Origin: Deltaproteobacteria bacterium
GTDB taxonomy: Bacteria > Desulfobacterota > Desulfovibrionia > Desulfovibrionales > Desulfomicrobiaceae
Direction: 5' to 3'
Length of the DNA: 33,793 nucleotides
Assembly: GCA_009930495.1 (NCBI GenBank)
Contig: RZYB01000010.1
Location: forward strand, 1-33,793
Position 1 is the first letter of the stretch; every line of letters begins with the position of its first letter. This document shows, piece after piece, positions 1 through 9,099 of the stretch. The notes below the pieces were generated by a model, which ran no database searches, was not told the origin of the DNA, and saw only the letters and a program-made list of their open reading frames with translations. The translations under genes were made by a program, and so were the position numbers.

Positions 1-976
1 CTATTCGCAGGTCTTTTTCTCGGGCCAGGTTTTGGAACGCAACCTGTTCGGCATGGGCTACCAACTCGGTTTCAAGGGCACCATCAGCGCCAAATCCGCA
101 GACTACACGGCGACCTTCTGGAACCCGCATTATGACGACACCAATCTTGGCGTGGGCGCGACGCTCTACAACACCAGCAATGAATACTCGGACTACGACA
201 AGGAAGCCATGGGCGGGAAACTGCTCTTTGGCTACCCACTCGGCGAATACACCAACCTGTCCTGGAACTATCGACTCGAAAAGTACGTCATCGGAGACAT
301 CGATGACGACGCGGACAAGGTCATCAAGGACATCGAGGGCAGCAACTGGGCCAGCGCCCTCTACGCATCCATCAAGCGCGACACCACGGACCGGCGCATC
401 AACCCCACCAAGGGCAACACGTATCAGTTTTCCACGGAATACGGAGGCGGCATCCTGGGCGGCGATGACGATTTCGTCAAATACATCGCGGATATGAACC
501 ACTATGTCCCCTTGTTCCTGGACACGGTGTTTCACTTCCATGCCCAAGGCGGCTATGTAATGAAAAACGGTAGTGAACGCATTCCTCCTTTCGAACGCTT
601 CTACCTTGGAGGCATGAATTCCGTCCGTGGCTACGAAGAACGGACAGTGTCCCCCTTGTACGACGCCAAGGAAGGAAGCGAAGGCTACGAGGAAGGCGAC
701 GAGAAAGGCGGTACCAAACAATTTTTCATCAACGCGGAATATCTGGTGCCCCTGCACAAGGAAATGGGAATCCTGGGCGTTGTCTTTTTCGATGCGGGCA
801 ATGCCTGGGATGACGACGAATCCATTGACTTCGATCTCTACAAAAGCGTAGGCGCTGGAGTACGGTGGTATTCACCCCTTGGCCCGTTGCGCGTCGAGTA
901 CGGGTTCCCGCTGGATGAATTGCACGACGAGGAACGCAAGGGCCGCGTTGAATTTTCCGTGGGCCAGTTTTTTTAA
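1..976 (+). CDS. bamA: Outer-membrane assembly factor BamA, C-terminal part (5' end outside window)
   Basis: This is the C-terminal beta-barrel of BamA (Omp85), the essential outer-membrane insertase that folds beta-barrel proteins. The reading frame is open from base 2, so the POTRA domains and N-terminus lie upstream of the window. About 324 residues are visible, with alternating aromatic/polar beta-strand texture. The conserved loop-6 VRGY motif sits in GGMNSVRGYEER. A GNAWDDD segment and a C-terminal phenylalanine (VGQFF) match the barrel closure signal. An acidic insert follows VRGY, a place where family members vary in length. The gene is followed 36 bp later by ompH/skp and then the lpx genes, the usual bamA-skp-lpxD-fabZ-lpxA order of many proteobacteria. 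The motifs and this context make the family assignment very likely; TamA is a less likely alternative. Confidence 0.93.
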   Translation, partial: YSQVFFSGQVLERNLFGMGYQLGFKGTISAKSADYTATFWNPHYDDTNLGVGATLYNTSNEYSDYDKEAMGGKLLFGYPLGEYTNLSWNYRLEKYVIGDIDDDADKVIKDIEGSNWASALYASIKRDTTDRRINPTKGNTYQFSTEYGGGILGGDDDFVKYIADMNHYVPLFLDTVFHFHAQGGYVMKNGSERIPPFERFYLGGMNSVRGYEERTVSPLYDAKEGSEGYEEGDEKGGTKQFFINAEYLVPLHKEMGILGVVFFDAGNAWDDDESIDFDLYKSVGAGVRWYSPLGPLRVEYGFPLDELHDEERKGRVEFSVGQFF

Positions 977-1012
977 CCACAATCCACAATTTTATATGTC
1001 GAGGAGAATCGC

Positions 1013-1528
1013 ATGCGTTTCATCATTTACAGCATTATTCTGTTCGCGTGCATGTGCACGGCGGTCAACGCGGAAACAAAAATCGGCTTCGTGGACATGA
1101 AGGCAGTTATTGCCAAATCCGAGCCGGGCATCAAGGCCATGGATTCGCTCAAATCCCAGTTCAAGGACATGAAAAGCAACCTGGACGCCCAAAAGAAATC
1201 CTTGGATACACTCAAGGAGGATTTGCAAAAACAGGCCATGATGCTCAGCCAGGAAGCCAAGCTGGAAAAAGAGAACCAATACAGACGCAAAATCCGGGAT
1301 TTCCAGGACATGGGGCAAAGCTATCAGCGCAAGCTGCAACAAGCGGAACAAAATCTGTCAAAACCCATTATCGAAAAATTACTCACCATCTTGCAGGATT
1401 ATGGCAAGAGAAACGGGTACACCGCCATCTTTGACAAACAGGGCAGCGCGATCATGTATCACGAAGCCAGCACGGACCTGACCGACGCGATCATTTCGGA
1501 ACTCAACAAGGCCATGCGCGGCAAATAG
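1013..1528 (+). CDS. skp: Periplasmic chaperone Skp/OmpH family
   Basis: The 171-residue protein starts with a classic signal peptide: a hydrophobic core after MRFIIY, with probable cleavage at VNA-ETKIG. The mature part opens with [10 protein letters not shown], the usual Skp/OmpH start. A long charged helical segment (roughly residues 45-120, rich in K, Q, L and E) follows and would form the coiled-coil tentacles. A short beta/alpha return containing [14 protein letters not shown] closes the fold. Skp holds unfolded outer-membrane proteins in the periplasm and delivers them to BamA, which is encoded just upstream. GAGGAG about 7 bases before the ATG supports this start. The stop lies 10 bp before lpxD, so the two genes are probably cotranscribed. 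Confidence 0.95.
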   Translation: MRFIIYSIILFACMCTAVNAETKIGFVDMKAVIAKSEPGIKAMDSLKSQFKDMKSNLDAQKKSLDTLKEDLQKQAMMLSQEAKLEKENQYRRKIRDFQDMGQSYQRKLQQAEQNLSKPIIEKLLTILQDYGKRNGYTAIFDKQGSAIMYHEASTDLTDAIISELNKAMRGK

Positions 1529-1538
1529 CGGATCGATC

Positions 1539-2576
1539 ATGCTCCTCTCCGACATCGCGACAACCCTTGGCCTGCGCCTCAAGGGGCTGGATACCGAGAT
1601 CACCGGCGTCAACACCCTGGCCGACGCCACGTCCTCGGAACTGTCCTTTCTGGCCAACCCCAAATACGCCAGCCAGCTCGCGTCTACCCAAGCGGCGGCG
1701 GTCATCCTCGATGAAGCCCAGTCCAATCAGGTCGCCACGGCCCTGGTCAGCCATGCTCCATATCTGGATTTCGCGCGCTGCGTGCAGCTTTTCGCCAAAC
1801 CGCAGGGTAGCTTTACCGGACAAAGCGAAATGGCGTCCATCCACGCCGAGGCGTCGGTCCACGACACTGCCACCGTGTACCCGTTCGCGACCGTTGGCCG
1901 GGGCGCTGTCATCGGAGCCAACGTCCAGCTCTTCAGCGGCGTTTATGTTGGCGAAAACTGCAGCGTCGGGGATGACACCATCGTTTACCCCAACTGTGTT
2001 CTCATGGCCGGAACACAGGTCGGCAAAAGGGTTATCGTGCACGCCGGCGCGGTTCTCGGCAGCGACGGTTTTGGTTTCGCCCAGGCCGATGCCGGCATGA
2101 CCAAATTCCCGCAAATTGGACGGACCGTCATCGAGGACGATGTCGAAATCGGCGCCAACACGACCATCGACCGTGCGGCCCTAGGCGAAACGCGGGTTGG
2201 TCGGGGCACGAAAATCGATAATTTGGTACAACTTGGACACAATGTACGCGTCGGGCAAAACTGCCTCCTTGTATCCCAGGTGGGCATTGCTGGCTCGACA
2301 ACCCTGGGCGATGGAGTCATCCTGGCCGGCCAGGTTGGCGTGGCCGGCCATATCCATCTGGGCGATGGATGCCGTATCGGCGCCAAATCCGGTATTGGCC
2401 AGGATGTTCCCGCTGGTCAGGACATGAGTGGCATCCCGATCATGCCGCACGGCACCTTCCTGCGCAGCTCGGCCATTCTGCCCAAGCTCCCGGACATGCG
2501 ACGCAGACTGTCCAAACTCGAAAAGGAACTGGCCGCGCTTCAACAACACATCGCCAACTCAGGACAATCGTCATGA
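1539..2576 (+). CDS. lpxD: UDP-3-O-(3-hydroxyacyl)glucosamine N-acyltransferase LpxD
   Basis: LpxD adds the second hydroxyacyl chain, donated by acyl-ACP, to UDP-3-O-acylglucosamine in lipid A synthesis. The 345-residue length is normal for the family. The first ~100 residues form the uridine-binding domain ([11 protein letters not shown]). Residues about 100-295 are hexapeptide repeats (IGANV, VGENC, IGANT, VGRGT, LGDG) that build the left-handed beta helix. The catalytic histidine is visible at about residue 234 in [10 protein letters not shown] charged helix with [12 protein letters not shown] ends the protein, as in characterised trimers. The stop codon overlaps the fabZ start in ATGA, indicating translational coupling. 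Confidence 0.97.
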   Translation: MLLSDIATTLGLRLKGLDTEITGVNTLADATSSELSFLANPKYASQLASTQAAAVILDEAQSNQVATALVSHAPYLDFARCVQLFAKPQGSFTGQSEMASIHAEASVHDTATVYPFATVGRGAVIGANVQLFSGVYVGENCSVGDDTIVYPNCVLMAGTQVGKRVIVHAGAVLGSDGFGFAQADAGMTKFPQIGRTVIEDDVEIGANTTIDRAALGETRVGRGTKIDNLVQLGHNVRVGQNCLLVSQVGIAGSTTLGDGVILAGQVGVAGHIHLGDGCRIGAKSGIGQDVPAGQDMSGIPIMPHGTFLRSSAILPKLPDMRRRLSKLEKELAALQQHIANSGQSS

Positions 2577-3040
2577 TCACCAAACCCGAATCCGGCGAAA
2601 TCGTCAGCCGCGACATCCTGGATCTTTTACCCCATCGCTACCCATTCCTGATGGTTGATCGCGTCTTGGCGTTCGAGCCCATGAAATCCATTCATGCCAT
2701 AAAAAGCGTGACCATCAACGAGCCGTTTTTCCAAGGACATTTTCCAGCGTATCCGGTCATGCCCGGGGTGCTTATCCTCGAAGCCCTGGCCCAGGCCGGA
2801 GGTATCCTGGTCATCAAAAGCCTGCCACCCGAGGAAACAACGGGCAAAATCTTTCTTTTCACCGGCATGGAAAAGGTGCGTTTGCGCCGACCCGTGTTTC
2901 CCGGAGACCAACTCCATCTCCATGTCAACCATGAACGTCATAAACTGGGCATGTGGAAGACCAGCGCCAAGGCCCTTGTCAACGACAAGGTCGTGGCCGA
3001 GGGCATCCTCACCGCCTCCATTGTCGCGAGAGAAGCTTGA
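2573..3040 (+). CDS. fabZ: 3-hydroxyacyl-ACP dehydratase FabZ
   Basis: This 155-residue hotdog-fold enzyme dehydrates 3-hydroxyacyl-ACP in fatty acid elongation. It competes with LpxA and LpxD for the same hydroxyacyl-ACP pool. The N-terminal [13 protein letters not shown] block is diagnostic. The catalytic histidine (about residue 56, in [12 protein letters not shown]) and glutamate (about residue 70, in LILEAL) are both present. The chosen ATG lies in the ATGA overlap with lpxD. Longer upstream extensions in the same frame run through lpxD and have no family similarity. The stop shares one base with the lpxA start (TGATG). Confidence 0.97.
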   Translation: MITKPESGEIVSRDILDLLPHRYPFLMVDRVLAFEPMKSIHAIKSVTINEPFFQGHFPAYPVMPGVLILEALAQAGGILVIKSLPPEETTGKIFLFTGMEKVRLRRPVFPGDQLHLHVNHERHKLGMWKTSAKALVNDKVVAEGILTASIVAREA

Positions 3041-3831
3041 TGAGCGTTACCATCCACCCCACCGCCATTGTTGCCTCGCAAGCCACTCTCGGGGTCGAGG
3101 TGATCGTTGGCCCCTATGCCATCATCGAGGGCCAGGTCCAGATCGGTGACGGCACCAGGATTGACGCCGGAGCACAGATCAAGCGCAATACAACCCTCGG
3201 AGCACACAACCACGTCCATTCCATGGCCTGTGTCGGAGGGGAGCCCCAGGATCTCAAATTCCATGGTGAAATCTCGTCGCTGATCATCGGGGACCGAAAC
3301 AAAATCCGGGAGTTCTCGACCATCCATCGTGGTACCGAAGGCGGCGGTGGCATCACCCGGGTCGGTTCGGATAATTTAATGATGGCATACTCGCACATCG
3401 CCCACGACTGTCTGATCGGTGACTCCAACGTGCTGGCCAATGCCGCGACCCTGGCCGGGCATGTGACCATCGGCAGCGATGTCGTCATTGGCGGCCTCTC
3501 CGCCGTGCACCAGTTTGTCACCATCGGAGACTTTGCCTTCATCGGAGGCAAAACCGGCGTGCCCCAGGACGTTCCCCCGTTCATGCTCGCGGTTGGAGAA
3601 CGCGCCACCCTGCGCGGACTCAACCTTATTGGCTTGCGCAGACATGGTTTTTCCTCCGAGGAAATCCACGCCCTGAAATCGACCTATAAATTGATCTGGC
3701 GCTCCAATCAGGAACGAAACGAGGTCATCCAACAGGTGGAAACGGAACTCGGACACTTCCCACAGGTCATGAAACTGCTCGAATTCATCCGCGCCAGCAA
3801 ACGCGGCACCATCTCGCCCGAACGCATCTAG
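3040..3831 (+). CDS. lpxA: UDP-N-acetylglucosamine O-acyltransferase LpxA
   Basis: LpxA catalyses the first step of lipid A synthesis, moving a 3-hydroxyacyl chain from ACP to the 3-OH of UDP-GlcNAc. The protein has 263 residues, matching the family. It consists of N-terminal hexapeptide repeats (VGPYAIIE, IGDGTR, LGAHNH) and a C-terminal helical region starting near residue 195. The catalytic histidine is at about residue 122 in SHIAHDCLIG. The substrate loop GEPQDLKFHGE and the IHRGT segment are also conserved. The ATG at 3040 overlaps the fabZ stop by one base. The frame is open further upstream but overlaps fabZ and lacks family sequence there. Confidence 0.97.
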   Translation: MSVTIHPTAIVASQATLGVEVIVGPYAIIEGQVQIGDGTRIDAGAQIKRNTTLGAHNHVHSMACVGGEPQDLKFHGEISSLIIGDRNKIREFSTIHRGTEGGGGITRVGSDNLMMAYSHIAHDCLIGDSNVLANAATLAGHVTIGSDVVIGGLSAVHQFVTIGDFAFIGGKTGVPQDVPPFMLAVGERATLRGLNLIGLRRHGFSSEEIHALKSTYKLIWRSNQERNEVIQQVETELGHFPQVMKLLEFIRASKRGTISPERI

Positions 3832-3842
3832 TCCTTAAAATT

Positions 3843-4673
3843 ATGCCGACCACCCTTGGCGTTATCGCTGGCGGCGGGACCTTCCCCCACACCGTGGCCC
3901 AAACCGCTCACGCCCGGGGCTTCCGCGTCGTGGGCGTGGGTTTTCCATCCGATACACGGCCCGATTTTCCCAGCCAATGTGACGCCTTTTCCTGGCTCAA
4001 ATTGGGCCAACTCGGACGTCTGATCGACTTTTTTCGTTCCCAACACGTCACCCAGGTGGTCATGGCCGGTCCAATCAACAAGCCCCGCGCCTTGGATTTG
4101 CGTCCTGATTGGCGCGCGGCCCGGATTCTCTTTTCCCTGGCGGCCAAGGGTGATGACGCAGTGCTCCGCGCCGCGACCGCCGAACTCGAACGCGAGGGCA
4201 TGACCGTTGTCGGCGCCCATGAATTCACCCCGGATCTAACGGCGCCAGCCGGAGTCCTGACCCGTCGGGCTCCTTCGTCCCGCGAACAGGAAGACATCCG
4301 TTTGGGATGGACGTTGGCTTCGGCCTTGGGGAGCTTTGATATCGGCCAATGCCTAGTCATCAAGGACGGCATCGTCCTCGCGGTGGAAGCCATAGAGGGC
4401 ACGGATGCGGCCATTGCCAGGGGTGGGCAGTTGGGTGGAGCGGGTAGCGTTGTTATCAAGCGATCCAAACCCGGGCAGGACTCCCGGCTGGATCTCCCCG
4501 CAGTGGGCCTGAACACCCTGCGTGGCATGGTCGCGGTGGGGGCTTCGTGTCTGGCCATCGAAGCCGGGCGGTGCCTCTTTTTCGACCGCGCTGAAACGCT
4601 GGATTTTGCCAACACGCACGATATCGCCATTGTCGGCCACATGGACGACGGCGGCACCATCACGGGCCCGTAA
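3843..4673 (+). CDS. lpxI: UDP-2,3-diacylglucosamine pyrophosphatase LpxI (DUF1009)
   Basis: The 276-residue protein has the LpxI/DUF1009 layout. An N-terminal GVIAGGGTFP block is followed by a domain linked to a C-terminal half containing DGIVLAVEAIEGTD, KRSKPGQDSRLDLP and GLNTLRGM. LpxI hydrolyses UDP-2,3-diacylglucosamine to lipid X and UMP, the step done by LpxH in enterobacteria; the two families are unrelated. It is the last plus-strand gene here, 11 bp after lpxA, and it ends before a GC-rich hairpin facing thrC. No strong ribosome binding site precedes the ATG, so translation may depend on coupling with lpxA. The family call is confident from sequence and position. Confidence 0.93.
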   Translation: MPTTLGVIAGGGTFPHTVAQTAHARGFRVVGVGFPSDTRPDFPSQCDAFSWLKLGQLGRLIDFFRSQHVTQVVMAGPINKPRALDLRPDWRAARILFSLAAKGDDAVLRAATAELEREGMTVVGAHEFTPDLTAPAGVLTRRAPSSREQEDIRLGWTLASALGSFDIGQCLVIKDGIVLAVEAIEGTDAAIARGGQLGGAGSVVIKRSKPGQDSRLDLPAVGLNTLRGMVAVGASCLAIEAGRCLFFDRAETLDFANTHDIAIVGHMDDGGTITGP

Positions 4674-4697
4674 CGGCCAAGTTCCCGGATTCCAACC

Positions 4698-4728
4698 GGG
4701 GAGGAGGCGGAGCCCCGCCGTCCGCCCC
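4698..4728. terminator. GC-rich hairpin between convergent lpxI and thrC
   Basis: An imperfect inverted repeat lies between the two convergent stops. GGGG (4698-4701) pairs with CCCC (4725-4728), GGA with TCC, and GGCGG (4706-4710) with CCGCC (4715-4719) around an AGCC loop. One mismatch and one bulge interrupt the stem. There is no T-tract on either side, so it is a stable hairpin that may act as a weak or factor-assisted terminator in both directions, not a classic intrinsic one. Confidence 0.45.
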
Positions 4729-4750
4729 TCGAACACAACTCCAAAACACC

Positions 4751-6211
4751 CTAAACGGTTGTGCCCCGTCTGGTCAGCCCCAACGCCGAGACCACATTTT
4801 CCGCAGCCTGTCTGGTAAAGGCATCCACGGCCAGGGTTTCTTTTTCCTCGGAGCCAATAACCAACCGTGGCGCATTGGACAAAGCCGGGTCGGCGCTGAT
4901 CCGATACTCCTTGGCAAAGGCATTTTGAAAATACAGATCCTGAAATCCCGAAAACTTGAGCGCATGCGCCGTGGAATCCAAGACCGCCAGTTCGTCGGCG
5001 GCGACAAGGCCCAATTCCTTGGCCTTGAGCAAACCGGCCAAACATTCGCCACCCTGGGTGCACGCAATATGGCCGTGCCGGTTGGCAAGCAGCATGGATT
5101 CTATGATTCGTTGCTCGCTGACCCGCACCACCTGGAACGCGCCAGCGCCAGCCAGGGCCTCGTAGGACCGGACCAAGGCCTCGACCCGGGGAAAGGACAC
5201 GGGATTGCCGATCATGGCCGCCTGGGCCACGGACGGCTGAACCGTAACCGGAGCGTAGACGCGCTGTCCGGGCTCCTGGGCGTAATACCGAAAAACCGGA
5301 TCGGCGTGTTCGGACTGAACGCCGAAGATACGCGGGAGCCGGTCAATAACCCCAAGTCGATGCAGCTTTAAAAATCCGCTCATGATCGCGGTGACATTGC
5401 CGGCGTTGCCTATGGGCACAAACACGGCTTTGCCCCGCAAATCCCAATCATACCATTGGGCAACCTCGTAGGCATAGCTCTCCTGCCCAAGAATACGCCA
5501 CGCATTTTTCGAATTAAGTAATGCGACACGATAGTGGTCCGCTAGGTATTCAACAACCTTCATGCAGTCATCGAACACGCCGGGGATTTCCAAAACCATG
5601 GCGCCGCTACCCAAGGGCTGCGACAGCTGCTGGGCAGTAACCTTGCCCTTAGGCAGCAAAACCACGGACTTCAGCGGGTCACCCACATAGGCCGCGTACA
5701 GGGCCGCCGCCGCCGAGGTATCGCCCGTGGACGCGCAAATGGTGATGACGTGCTCCCAACCGTGCCTGGCGACCAAATGCCGCAAATAAGAAAACGCGCA
5801 GGCCATGCCACGATCCTTGAAGGACGCGGACGGATTCTGGCCATCGTTTTTGAACGCCATCTGGTGCCCAACCAAATCCTCGAGCGCCGTGGAGGACCTG
5901 ATAATGGGGGTATTGCCCTCGCCAAGGTAAACAATATCGGCCTCGCCCAAAACCGGCGCCATCAGCTCGTAGAAACGGAAAATACCGCGCAGGGCCGGGT
6001 TCTTCGTCGCGGCGCGATGATCGAATACCGCGCGCCACTCTTCTCCGGAAGTACTCCGCATCTCCTCGAAGCGCGTATCTTCAAGCAAAAAAACCCCCCG
6101 ACACGAGGGGCAGGTATAATGCAATTCATCGATGGGAAATCTTTTCCCGCACCCCAGACAGACATACTCCATTTTCCCGCGATATTCGGGAAATTTGTTG
6201 GACTCTCGCAT
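4751..6211 (-). CDS. thrC: Threonine synthase with N-terminal zinc ribbon
   Basis: Threonine synthase converts O-phosphohomoserine to threonine using PLP. The 486-residue protein begins with two CxxC pairs (CLGC at 18-21 and CPSC at 34-37), which form a zinc-ribbon-like knuckle. The fold-II PLP domain follows. The PLP lysine is about residue 132 in NPSASFKDRG, and ICASTGDTSAAAA is the phosphate/cofactor loop. VFVPIGNAGN and CTQGGECLAGL are further conserved segments. GAGGGA lies 8 bases before the chosen ATG. An internal ATG (MEYVCLG) is an alternative start 13 codons in. The gene follows the ubiA-like gene by 26 bp on the same strand and is probably the last gene of that operon. Confidence 0.94.
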   Translation of the reverse strand: MRESNKFPEYRGKMEYVCLGCGKRFPIDELHYTCPSCRGVFLLEDTRFEEMRSTSGEEWRAVFDHRAATKNPALRGIFRFYELMAPVLGEADIVYLGEGNTPIIRSSTALEDLVGHQMAFKNDGQNPSASFKDRGMACAFSYLRHLVARHGWEHVITICASTGDTSAAAALYAAYVGDPLKSVVLLPKGKVTAQQLSQPLGSGAMVLEIPGVFDDCMKVVEYLADHYRVALLNSKNAWRILGQESYAYEVAQWYDWDLRGKAVFVPIGNAGNVTAIMSGFLKLHRLGVIDRLPRIFGVQSEHADPVFRYYAQEPGQRVYAPVTVQPSVAQAAMIGNPVSFPRVEALVRSYEALAGAGAFQVVRVSEQRIIESMLLANRHGHIACTQGGECLAGLLKAKELGLVAADELAVLDSTAHALKFSGFQDLYFQNAFAKEYRISADPALSNAPRLVIGSEEKETLAVDAFTRQAAENVVSALGLTRRGTTV

Positions 6212-6237
6212 CGCACGTTCCCTCGTTGCCTATGATA

Positions 6238-7101
6238 TCAAGCCAGCAAACGGTCCACGACCGCGCCGACAAAAACAAACACCGCCACAAAACCATTCAT
6301 CGTGAAAAAAGCGAAATTAACCCGGCTCATGTCCGCGGGAGAAATCAGGCGATGCTCCCAAAGCAAGACGACGGCGGCCACCGAGGCCACGCCGGCAAAA
6401 ATACATCCCGCTCCGGCCGCCCAGCCCGCGAGCAAAAAAAAGATACCGGCCATGGCATGGGCAAAAGTGGAAAGGGCCAAGGCCGTGGGGACGCCCAAAC
6501 GGGCAGGCAGCGAATGCAACCCCACCTGACGGTCGAAGGCTTCATCCTGGCATGCATACAATATATCAAAGCCAGCGACCCACAGGGTCACACCCAGGAC
6601 AAGAAGAATTGGAGCCAGGGCTAGGTGCGGGGTCACGGCGAACCATCCGGCCAAGGGAGCCAAGCCCAAGACGGATCCCAGAAAAAAATGGCACAAATGG
6701 GTAACCCGCTTGGTCAGGCTGTACAAGGCCGACCACAACAAGGCCACGGGAGCCAGGATCAGGCAAAGGGTGTTCATACCCCAACAGGCCACAGTGAATA
6801 CTATCGCGCACAATGTGATGAACACCAGGGTTTGCGCGACCGTCAGGTCCCCCGTAACCAAAGGGCGATCCTTGGTTCTGGGATTGATGGCATCAAAACG
6901 CAGGTCCAGGACCCGGTTCATGGCCATGGCGAAGGAACGGACCGCCACCATTGCCAGTGTCAAAAAACCGAACACACGAAACCCAGGCCAGCCGCCCTCG
7001 GCCCACAACATGCCCAAATACGCAAACGGCAGGGCAAAAATCGAATGCTCGATCTTGACCATGCGTGACAACAGCATCGCGATTGCCCATATTCGACGCA
7101 C
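6238..7101 (-). CDS. UbiA-family prenyltransferase, probably menaquinone pathway (MqnP/UbiA-like)
   Basis: This 287-residue integral membrane protein belongs to the UbiA superfamily, which attaches a polyprenyl chain to an aromatic acid. Both Asp-rich Mg-diphosphate motifs are visible: NRVLDLRFD (NxxxDxxxD) near residue 63, and DILYACQDEAFD near residue 178. About eight hydrophobic segments fit the family. The start is GTG at 7101, set by AGGAGG five bases upstream, within the end of tyrS. In sulfate reducers this family member usually serves menaquinone made by the futalosine route (MqnP), but the sequence alone cannot separate that from a 4-hydroxybenzoate substrate. The gene lies 9 bp after tyrS and 26 bp before thrC. 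Confidence 0.88.
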   Translation of the reverse strand: MRRIWAIAMLLSRMVKIEHSIFALPFAYLGMLWAEGGWPGFRVFGFLTLAMVAVRSFAMAMNRVLDLRFDAINPRTKDRPLVTGDLTVAQTLVFITLCAIVFTVACWGMNTLCLILAPVALLWSALYSLTKRVTHLCHFFLGSVLGLAPLAGWFAVTPHLALAPILLVLGVTLWVAGFDILYACQDEAFDRQVGLHSLPARLGVPTALALSTFAHAMAGIFFLLAGWAAGAGCIFAGVASVAAVVLLWEHRLISPADMSRVNFAFFTMNGFVAVFVFVGAVVDRLLA

Positions 7102-7110
7102 AGTGACCTC

Positions 7111-8307
7111 CTAAGCCACCTCGACCTTGAGAAAACGCTTTTTCCCCACTTTGAGCACATACGTCCCCTCGGTGAAGAGAAAAGCAAAATCATCTTCCTT
7201 CCGGCCATCAATGGATACGGCCGCCTGCTTGCACATCCGCCTGGCGTCGCCCTTGGATGGACAGACACCGCTTCCACTCAACACGTCGACCAAAGACGTG
7301 CCGGCGGCAATCTCATAAACCGGAATGTCCTCGGGAATCCCCTGCTGGGCGAAAACGGAATTGAATCCAACCCGAGCCGCCAAGGCTGCTTCCGCGCCAT
7401 GAAAACGCGTCACGATCTCCTGGGCCAAATCCTCCTTGACGGTCTTGGGATGCGCCTCGCCAGCATCGACCTGCTGGCGCAGGTTTTCGATCTCGTTCAA
7501 GGATTTGTCCGACAGGAGCTCAAAATAACGCCACATGAGATTGTCGGAAATGGACATGAGCTTGCCAAACATATCCGCTGGCGCCTCGTCGATCCCAACG
7601 TAATTCCCCAGGGACTTGCTCATTTTCTGGACACCATCCAGGCCTTCGAGAATCGGCATGGTCAGGACAACCTGAGCGGCCTGCCCATGCTCGCGCTGGA
7701 TGTGCCGTCCCATGAGCAAATTAAATTTTTGATCCGTGCCACCAAGTTCGACATCCGCCCGCAAGGCCACGGAATCATACCCCTGGACAAGGGGATAGAG
7801 AAATTCGTGAATGGAAATGGGCTGATTCCCCTTGAAACGCTTGTCAAAATCATCACGCTCCAGCATGCGGGCGACCGTATAACGGGAGCACAGCTCGATA
7901 AAATCGGCGGCCGTGAACGAATCCATCCATGACGAATTAAAGGCGATCTCGGTCTTGGATGGATCCAGGATCTTGAAAATCTGCCTTTTGTACGTTTCGG
8001 CGTTGCGCAACACCTCGGCCCGGGTCAATTTTTTACGGGTTTCGGACTTGCCTGTGGGATCTCCGATCATACCCGTGAAATCACCGATTAGAAAAACAAC
8101 CTGATGTCCTAATTCCTGAAAATGTTTCAGCTTCTGAATAAGGACCGTGTGCCCGAGATGCAAATCAGGCGCGGTCGGGTCAAACCCGGCCTTGACCCGC
8201 AACGGCTCGCCCCGACGCAGTTTGGCCACAAGTTCTTCTTCGTTGATAATCTCCACGCTTCCACGCCGAATTTGTCCAAGCTGCCGCTCCAGCTCTTGAT
8301 CTATCAT
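7111..8307 (-). CDS. tyrS: Tyrosyl-tRNA synthetase
   Basis: TyrRS charges tRNA-Tyr. The 398-residue protein has the class I signatures HLGH (about residues 50-53, after [11 protein letters not shown]) and KMSKS (about 228-232). A C-terminal S4-like RNA-binding domain (residues ~335-398) contains [19 protein letters not shown]. The gap between HIGH and the GDPTGKSE loop is that of the TyrZ-like subfamily. The start is the ATG at 8305-8307, which overlaps the stop of the upstream phosphodiesterase gene as ATGA. The frame is open for 44 more codons upstream, but that part has no TyrRS similarity and lies inside the neighbour. Confidence 0.96.
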   Translation of the reverse strand: MIDQELERQLGQIRRGSVEIINEEELVAKLRRGEPLRVKAGFDPTAPDLHLGHTVLIQKLKHFQELGHQVVFLIGDFTGMIGDPTGKSETRKKLTRAEVLRNAETYKRQIFKILDPSKTEIAFNSSWMDSFTAADFIELCSRYTVARMLERDDFDKRFKGNQPISIHEFLYPLVQGYDSVALRADVELGGTDQKFNLLMGRHIQREHGQAAQVVLTMPILEGLDGVQKMSKSLGNYVGIDEAPADMFGKLMSISDNLMWRYFELLSDKSLNEIENLRQQVDAGEAHPKTVKEDLAQEIVTRFHGAEAALAARVGFNSVFAQQGIPEDIPVYEIAAGTSLVDVLSGSGVCPSKGDARRMCKQAAVSIDGRKEDDFAFLFTEGTYVLKVGKKRFLKVEVA

Positions 8308-9095
8308 ACGTCCATCCGCTCGCTTGCTGCTGTATATTTCCATGCCGTGATACTTCGGCATCGCCCCTCGTCCACATCGGCCAGCACTCCGTTGAGCATG
8401 CACTCGCCCCCGGCCACGACAAATCGCTGGGGGCGGCACGACCGAAATTTATTCAAAATAATGTCATTATCCATGCCCAAACATGAATTCATGGGACCGC
8501 ACATGCCCAGATCCGTGATAAACCCGGTTGCACCGTCCAAAACACAGGCATCGTTGGTCTGGACATGCGTATGCGTTCCCACCACAAGTCCAGCCCGGCC
8601 ACGAAGCATATGGGCCAAGGCCCGCTTTTCGGAGGTGGCCTCGGCGTGCACGTCAACCACGACCACGGCACCCGCCGGGACATCGGCCATGAGGCGTTCC
8701 GCCACGGCAAAAGGACAATCCACCGCGCTCATGAACGTCCGCCCTTGGAGATTGATGACCACCAGCGGAGGATGCCCCTCGACGGCATAAATACCAAAAC
8801 CCGTCCCGGGAGAGGGATCGGGATAATTCGCAGGGCGCAACAGCCAGGGCTCGGACCGCAGCACATCCTGGATATCCGGAAACTTCCAAATATGGTTACC
8901 GCTGGTCAACACATCGACCCCATGGCGGCGCAGCTCCCGCGCGCTTTTGGCGGAAAGGCCCAAGCCGCCGGAGGCGTTCTCCGCATTGGCCAGGACGGCA
9001 TCCAGGTGCAACTCACGACGCAAACGCGGCAGATGGTCTCTCACCATCTGCCGCCCGGGTCTGCCGACAATATCTCCAAGGAACAAAAGACGCAT
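8304..9095 (-). CDS. YmdB-family metallophosphoesterase
   Basis: The 263-residue protein matches the YmdB/TIGR00282 family, di-iron phosphoesterases that hydrolyse 2',3'-cyclic AMP in Bacillus. Metal-binding segments are visible in order: [11 protein letters not shown] near the N-terminus, [26 protein letters not shown] and [10 protein letters not shown]. The start ATG ([11 protein letters not shown]) is set by the family N-terminus; 12 further upstream codons are open but lack similarity. It lies 4 bp after rny and overlaps tyrS by 4 bases. The rny-ymdB order is also known from Firmicutes, which suggests a link to RNA turnover. That link is an inference here. Confidence 0.93.
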   Translation of the reverse strand: MRLLFLGDIVGRPGRQMVRDHLPRLRRELHLDAVLANAENASGGLGLSAKSARELRRHGVDVLTSGNHIWKFPDIQDVLRSEPWLLRPANYPDPSPGTGFGIYAVEGHPPLVVINLQGRTFMSAVDCPFAVAERLMADVPAGAVVVVDVHAEATSEKRALAHMLRGRAGLVVGTHTHVQTNDACVLDGATGFITDLGMCGPMNSCLGMDNDIILNKFRSCRPQRFVVAGGECMLNGVLADVDEGRCRSITAWKYTAASERMDV

Positions 9096-9099
9096 CTTC

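Noticed and set aside
8308-8439. 44-codon upstream extension of tyrS
   Set aside because: It lies inside the phosphodiesterase gene and lacks TyrRS similarity; the ATGA overlap gives a better start.
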